Made by a program: the position numbers and the translations under genes. Below the pieces are notes generated by a model that searched no databases, was not told the origin of the DNA, and worked only from the letters and a program-made list of their open reading frames with translations. This document shows, one piece after another, positions 61,216 through 64,000 of a stretch of DNA of 64,000 nt. Position 1 is the first letter of the stretch. Every line of letters begins with the position of its first letter. This DNA is from Neopestalotiopsis rosae (taxonomy: Eukaryota; Ascomycota; Sordariomycetes; Amphisphaeriales; Sporocadaceae), in assembly GCA_023078685.1 (NCBI GenBank), contig JALGAS010000009.1:2170001-2234000 (forward strand), read 5' to 3'.

Positions 61216-64000
61216 CGCACTGACAAACAACGGCTGGGTCAAACGAATAATTTCTGAGCCAGTTCGAGGTGTTGATAGAACTAGGAGTTGATCGGAAGTG
61301 TACTTAAAACTTTAAATTGTCAAAACTCTAAATTGGATAACTATATCTAAGTGAAATTGGTTCGCCTGTGTGACATGGATCGAGTAATTCTAGTCGTAAT
61401 TTGATAATGAATTGACAATAGTAGCGGATCAGGACCAAGCCAGCAGACTTTGGGTAATTGAATCGTAGACTAGGTAAGCTTTTTTGTATGTTGACCTTGG
61501 TCAGATACTGTTGACCCTTTCCAGATAATGGCAAACACATTTTCACCTCCTATGAGACAAAACATGTTCCTCACAGGCCCTTGACGAGCTTCCTTAAAGA
61601 TATGCAAGCTTAAACTATTTGAGTGGCGAAATGAGACGGTTTGTCTAAAGCAGCGTGGCCGCCTGGCGATATTTCCAGAAGTAATCCATAGAGGCATTAC
61701 CTTAGACCTAATAACTTTCTGCCGGAGGACCCAAGACTAACAATTCCATTTCTTGTCCAGAGTTGTTTCGTAGGGCTGAGTCAGAGTGCTTCAAGTCACC
61801 CCTCCTCATAATGTATTCTTGTCATAAATACAACAATGGACGCTCAAGATCGCCTGTAACCAGTGTGACTCAGGTAGTAAATTTCCATGCCGCTGCTAGG
61901 ACTGCCGAGAATTCAGCTCCATATATCGCAGGAAGCGATACAGCCCTTTTGAACACCACGCAAGGTCGCACCAGAGCGTCAACACTAGTGGGCAGGAGGA
62001 AGATGGACGGGCGGAAGTTGAATCACTTTGGAGATCACTTGAATTGAGCTCGAGGCGTTTCGTTTCGTCCCTCATCTCTTGTCGAAAATGGTCTCAACTG
62101 ACAGTTCTTGCTTGCACAATATACAAGAGTATCTCATACGGCAACCGTTTCAATCCTACGAGTCCCGCGACTTCTACTTTGGGGTGAGAATGCGAGTCGT
62201 GAATGAGACTTGGGCCTTCGGAGGTTCGGCTCTGGCATGCAACGGGAGGATTAAGGGTGGATGTCAAGTGGACGTACTCAGTGAAGCCATCCTCGGAATC
62301 CGGTATGGTAGTTTGCGATGTACTGCCAATTGAAACTGGAGACATCTCTCCCATTCCTTCGCGACCAACTCTTCGATAGTGCTCCCAAGAAAATACGAAG
62401 ACTAGACCTGAAAACGATACGAAGGTGAGTTCGGTTGAAGTAGCAAGGCAAAGCTTGCATTGCGAGTTGAGCCATATCAGTGCGGAGATCTTGCCCAATG
62501 GCTCTTATCCCTTTGACAACGGAAAGTATATTATTTTAGAGTTTGCAGGTTTTCCACTTTTTTAACAAACCAAAATGCAAGTTTGAATGGCTTCTTACAG
62601 GGCGATTTGTGTTGTGCAAAGCTGCTACTCACGTTCTCTCGCGTATGTTTTAACCAGCCATGGGATCTTGCGCTGGTGGGTCTTATCCGGGGTCTCGATT
62701 GCCCAGTGGAAGGACAACACGCATCCGCTGGACCCTCCTGACGAATACTGAAAGCTACGCCGGATCAGGATGTCAGTCTGACTGACATCCGCATTGGGCG
62801 CGTCGACATTGCCAAAGGTTATAGTACCCGGTCATTGTACCCATGGTTTTGGGGGCGCTTAGGGTAGCCCCAGCTTGTACAGTATGACGACCAGTCGGAT
62901 CCGGACCAACCGTACAAAGTTGCTCACTCTGAGCTTGCAGTCACCCTGAAGGACTAAAAATGTCCTTGTCCAATGCTAAGGCAGTGCTACGTCAGTCTGG
63001 GTTGAAAATGAGATTTCTCAGCATCGGTCAGCCCTCTGTAATTGTGCTGGTCGAGACCTTGGTTTGATAAGCTTTACAAATCGGCACCGTTGTGGGGTTA
63101 GCCGACCGCGCTGGTTCTCCACTAAAACTGGTCTTTACACAGGAGACCCTTTTGAACGAGGTTCTTCCTTTGCTTAAGCGCAATATCTGTATTCTTAACT
63201 GCAATGACATGGTGTTTTGAATTTCATTCAGTTCCTCCATTTGACCTTTCTATGTACCGAAGTGTCAATTGTCGCGAATAGCATAATTTCAGGGATTGAC
63301 TGGCTACTGCTCTCATTGCTGCTGGAGGCGGGGTAGCTCGCTGGAACAAATGGCAGATCTACATGCTTTGTCTCGAAACAATGTGTAAGAACATGTCATT
63401 GGAGCCACAAGTTCTTATATCATTACCTGCCAGTCCATACCTGACTATATTCATTTAATTGATCTTCCGGATGCCGGGAGCATCAGTGCCTGTGCCGAAA
63501 AGATACAGGTGTAAGACATCCAGCCTGGTCAGTGTTCTATGGCTGTGAATGTCGCAAACCTTTATGTGGTCGCTCCATGGCGTACAATCTTCCAAGTCGT
63601 ACAGATAGATCTCTGAATCTATTGTAGACAGCAGATATCTACTCTAGTTAGATGGTACTCTAGATATACAGGTTTGAGTCGCGGCGCGTCACAACGCAAA
63701 ATAATGCCCAAGTGCTCCATCATGCCCCGCCCTAACGAAATGCTGGACGAAAGCCATTCAACTGGCTTCATGATGCTGCGAGTGCCCCCATGTATCATGT
63801 CGGAATCTTGGACAAGGCCACGAAATAACATGACTAGATAGTGCTTATGACCAAGATGCCAATGATCCAGAAAACCGTATATAGTTCTTCGCCGGCAACC
63901 TGCCACGCCCAGAATGATCTCAGCTCCTTCACAGAGGTCAATACCACTTGTAGGCGCAACTCAAGGCGGCCGCCTATTAGTTCTACGCGGCCGCTTCAGA
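61216..64000. other. Gene-poor right end
   Basis: Unassigned frames include 61763-62047 plus (ATG at 61811, MYSCHKYNNGRSRSPVTSVT), 62094-62498 minus and 63619-63906 minus. None carries a recognised motif. The minus frame near 62150 ends LKRLPYEILLYIVQ, which faintly recalls an F-box start but is too short to call. Confidence 0.35.

Noticed and set aside
63963..63994. Two GCGGCCGC (NotI) sites near the right end, one inside GGCGGCCGCC
   Set aside because: Could suggest a cloning junction, but the flanking sequence is unremarkable and no vector sequence follows; probably chance.
1..64000. CRISPR array, telomere repeat, rRNA gene or intact transposase/reverse transcriptase
   Set aside because: No regularly spaced repeat with unique spacers, no TTAGGG array, no rRNA-like block and no DDE or RT motif was seen on either strand.

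Overview
This looks like nuclear DNA of a filamentous ascomycete (Pezizomycotina). The genes are split by 47-90 bp GT-AG introns with CTAAC/CTGAC-type branch points. The families are fungal ones: a HET-domain protein, a NACHT/WD40 NLR fragment, a conidiation-specific Con-10 protein, DUF6601 and a DUF3435 recombinase relic. I cannot name a species. It is a gene-poor accessory region with many broken or partial genes, short dispersed repeats and long gaps; no complete transposon with its own transposase or reverse transcriptase is visible.

Layout. 0-10 kb: a DUF6601-like gene, a four-exon con-10 gene, the first copy of a fold-back repeat with minisatellite arms, a broken coiled-coil gene, a chromodomain-like ORF, a dead MFS transporter, an F-box gene, a coiled-coil protein and a Ser/Thr-rich protein. 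10-23 kb: the C-terminus of a WD40-type NLR, a BTB gene with an internal inversion, a RING-patatin phospholipase, an Hsp70-like protein, a DUF3435 relic and an intact HET-domain gene. 23-36 kb: a half copy of the fold-back repeat, a protein whose N-terminus resembles the histone H3 tail, a broken Cys-rich gene, an orphan 208-residue protein, a clean three-exon RING-H2 membrane protein, a small heat-shock protein, a conserved cytosolic family and a four-helix membrane protein. 36-50 kb: a GC-rich exon, a His-rich conserved protein, a dead Pth11-like receptor, a small acidic coiled-coil gene, two more fold-back copies, a DUF7587-like gene and a RING gene. 50-64 kb: three small multi-exon genes (one with 12- and 21-nt micro-exons), a C2H2-JmjC-like gene plus a truncated copy, minisatellites, a chromodomain protein, a broken cyclin and a two-exon orphan.

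Two themes connect the genes. HET, patatin, WD40-NLR, BTB and heat-shock families are typical of fungal non-self recognition and stress-response islands, and several lie between 10 and 23 kb. Separately, an H3-tail-like protein, two chromodomain-like proteins and a JmjC-like protein suggest chromatin functions. Co-residence alone does not prove that either group works together.

A caution governs the annotation. At least nine otherwise readable genes are broken by one missing base, mostly in a homopolymer run. This points to sequence error as much as to gene death. Other genes carry stop codons consistent with C-to-T change and are more likely true pseudogenes.
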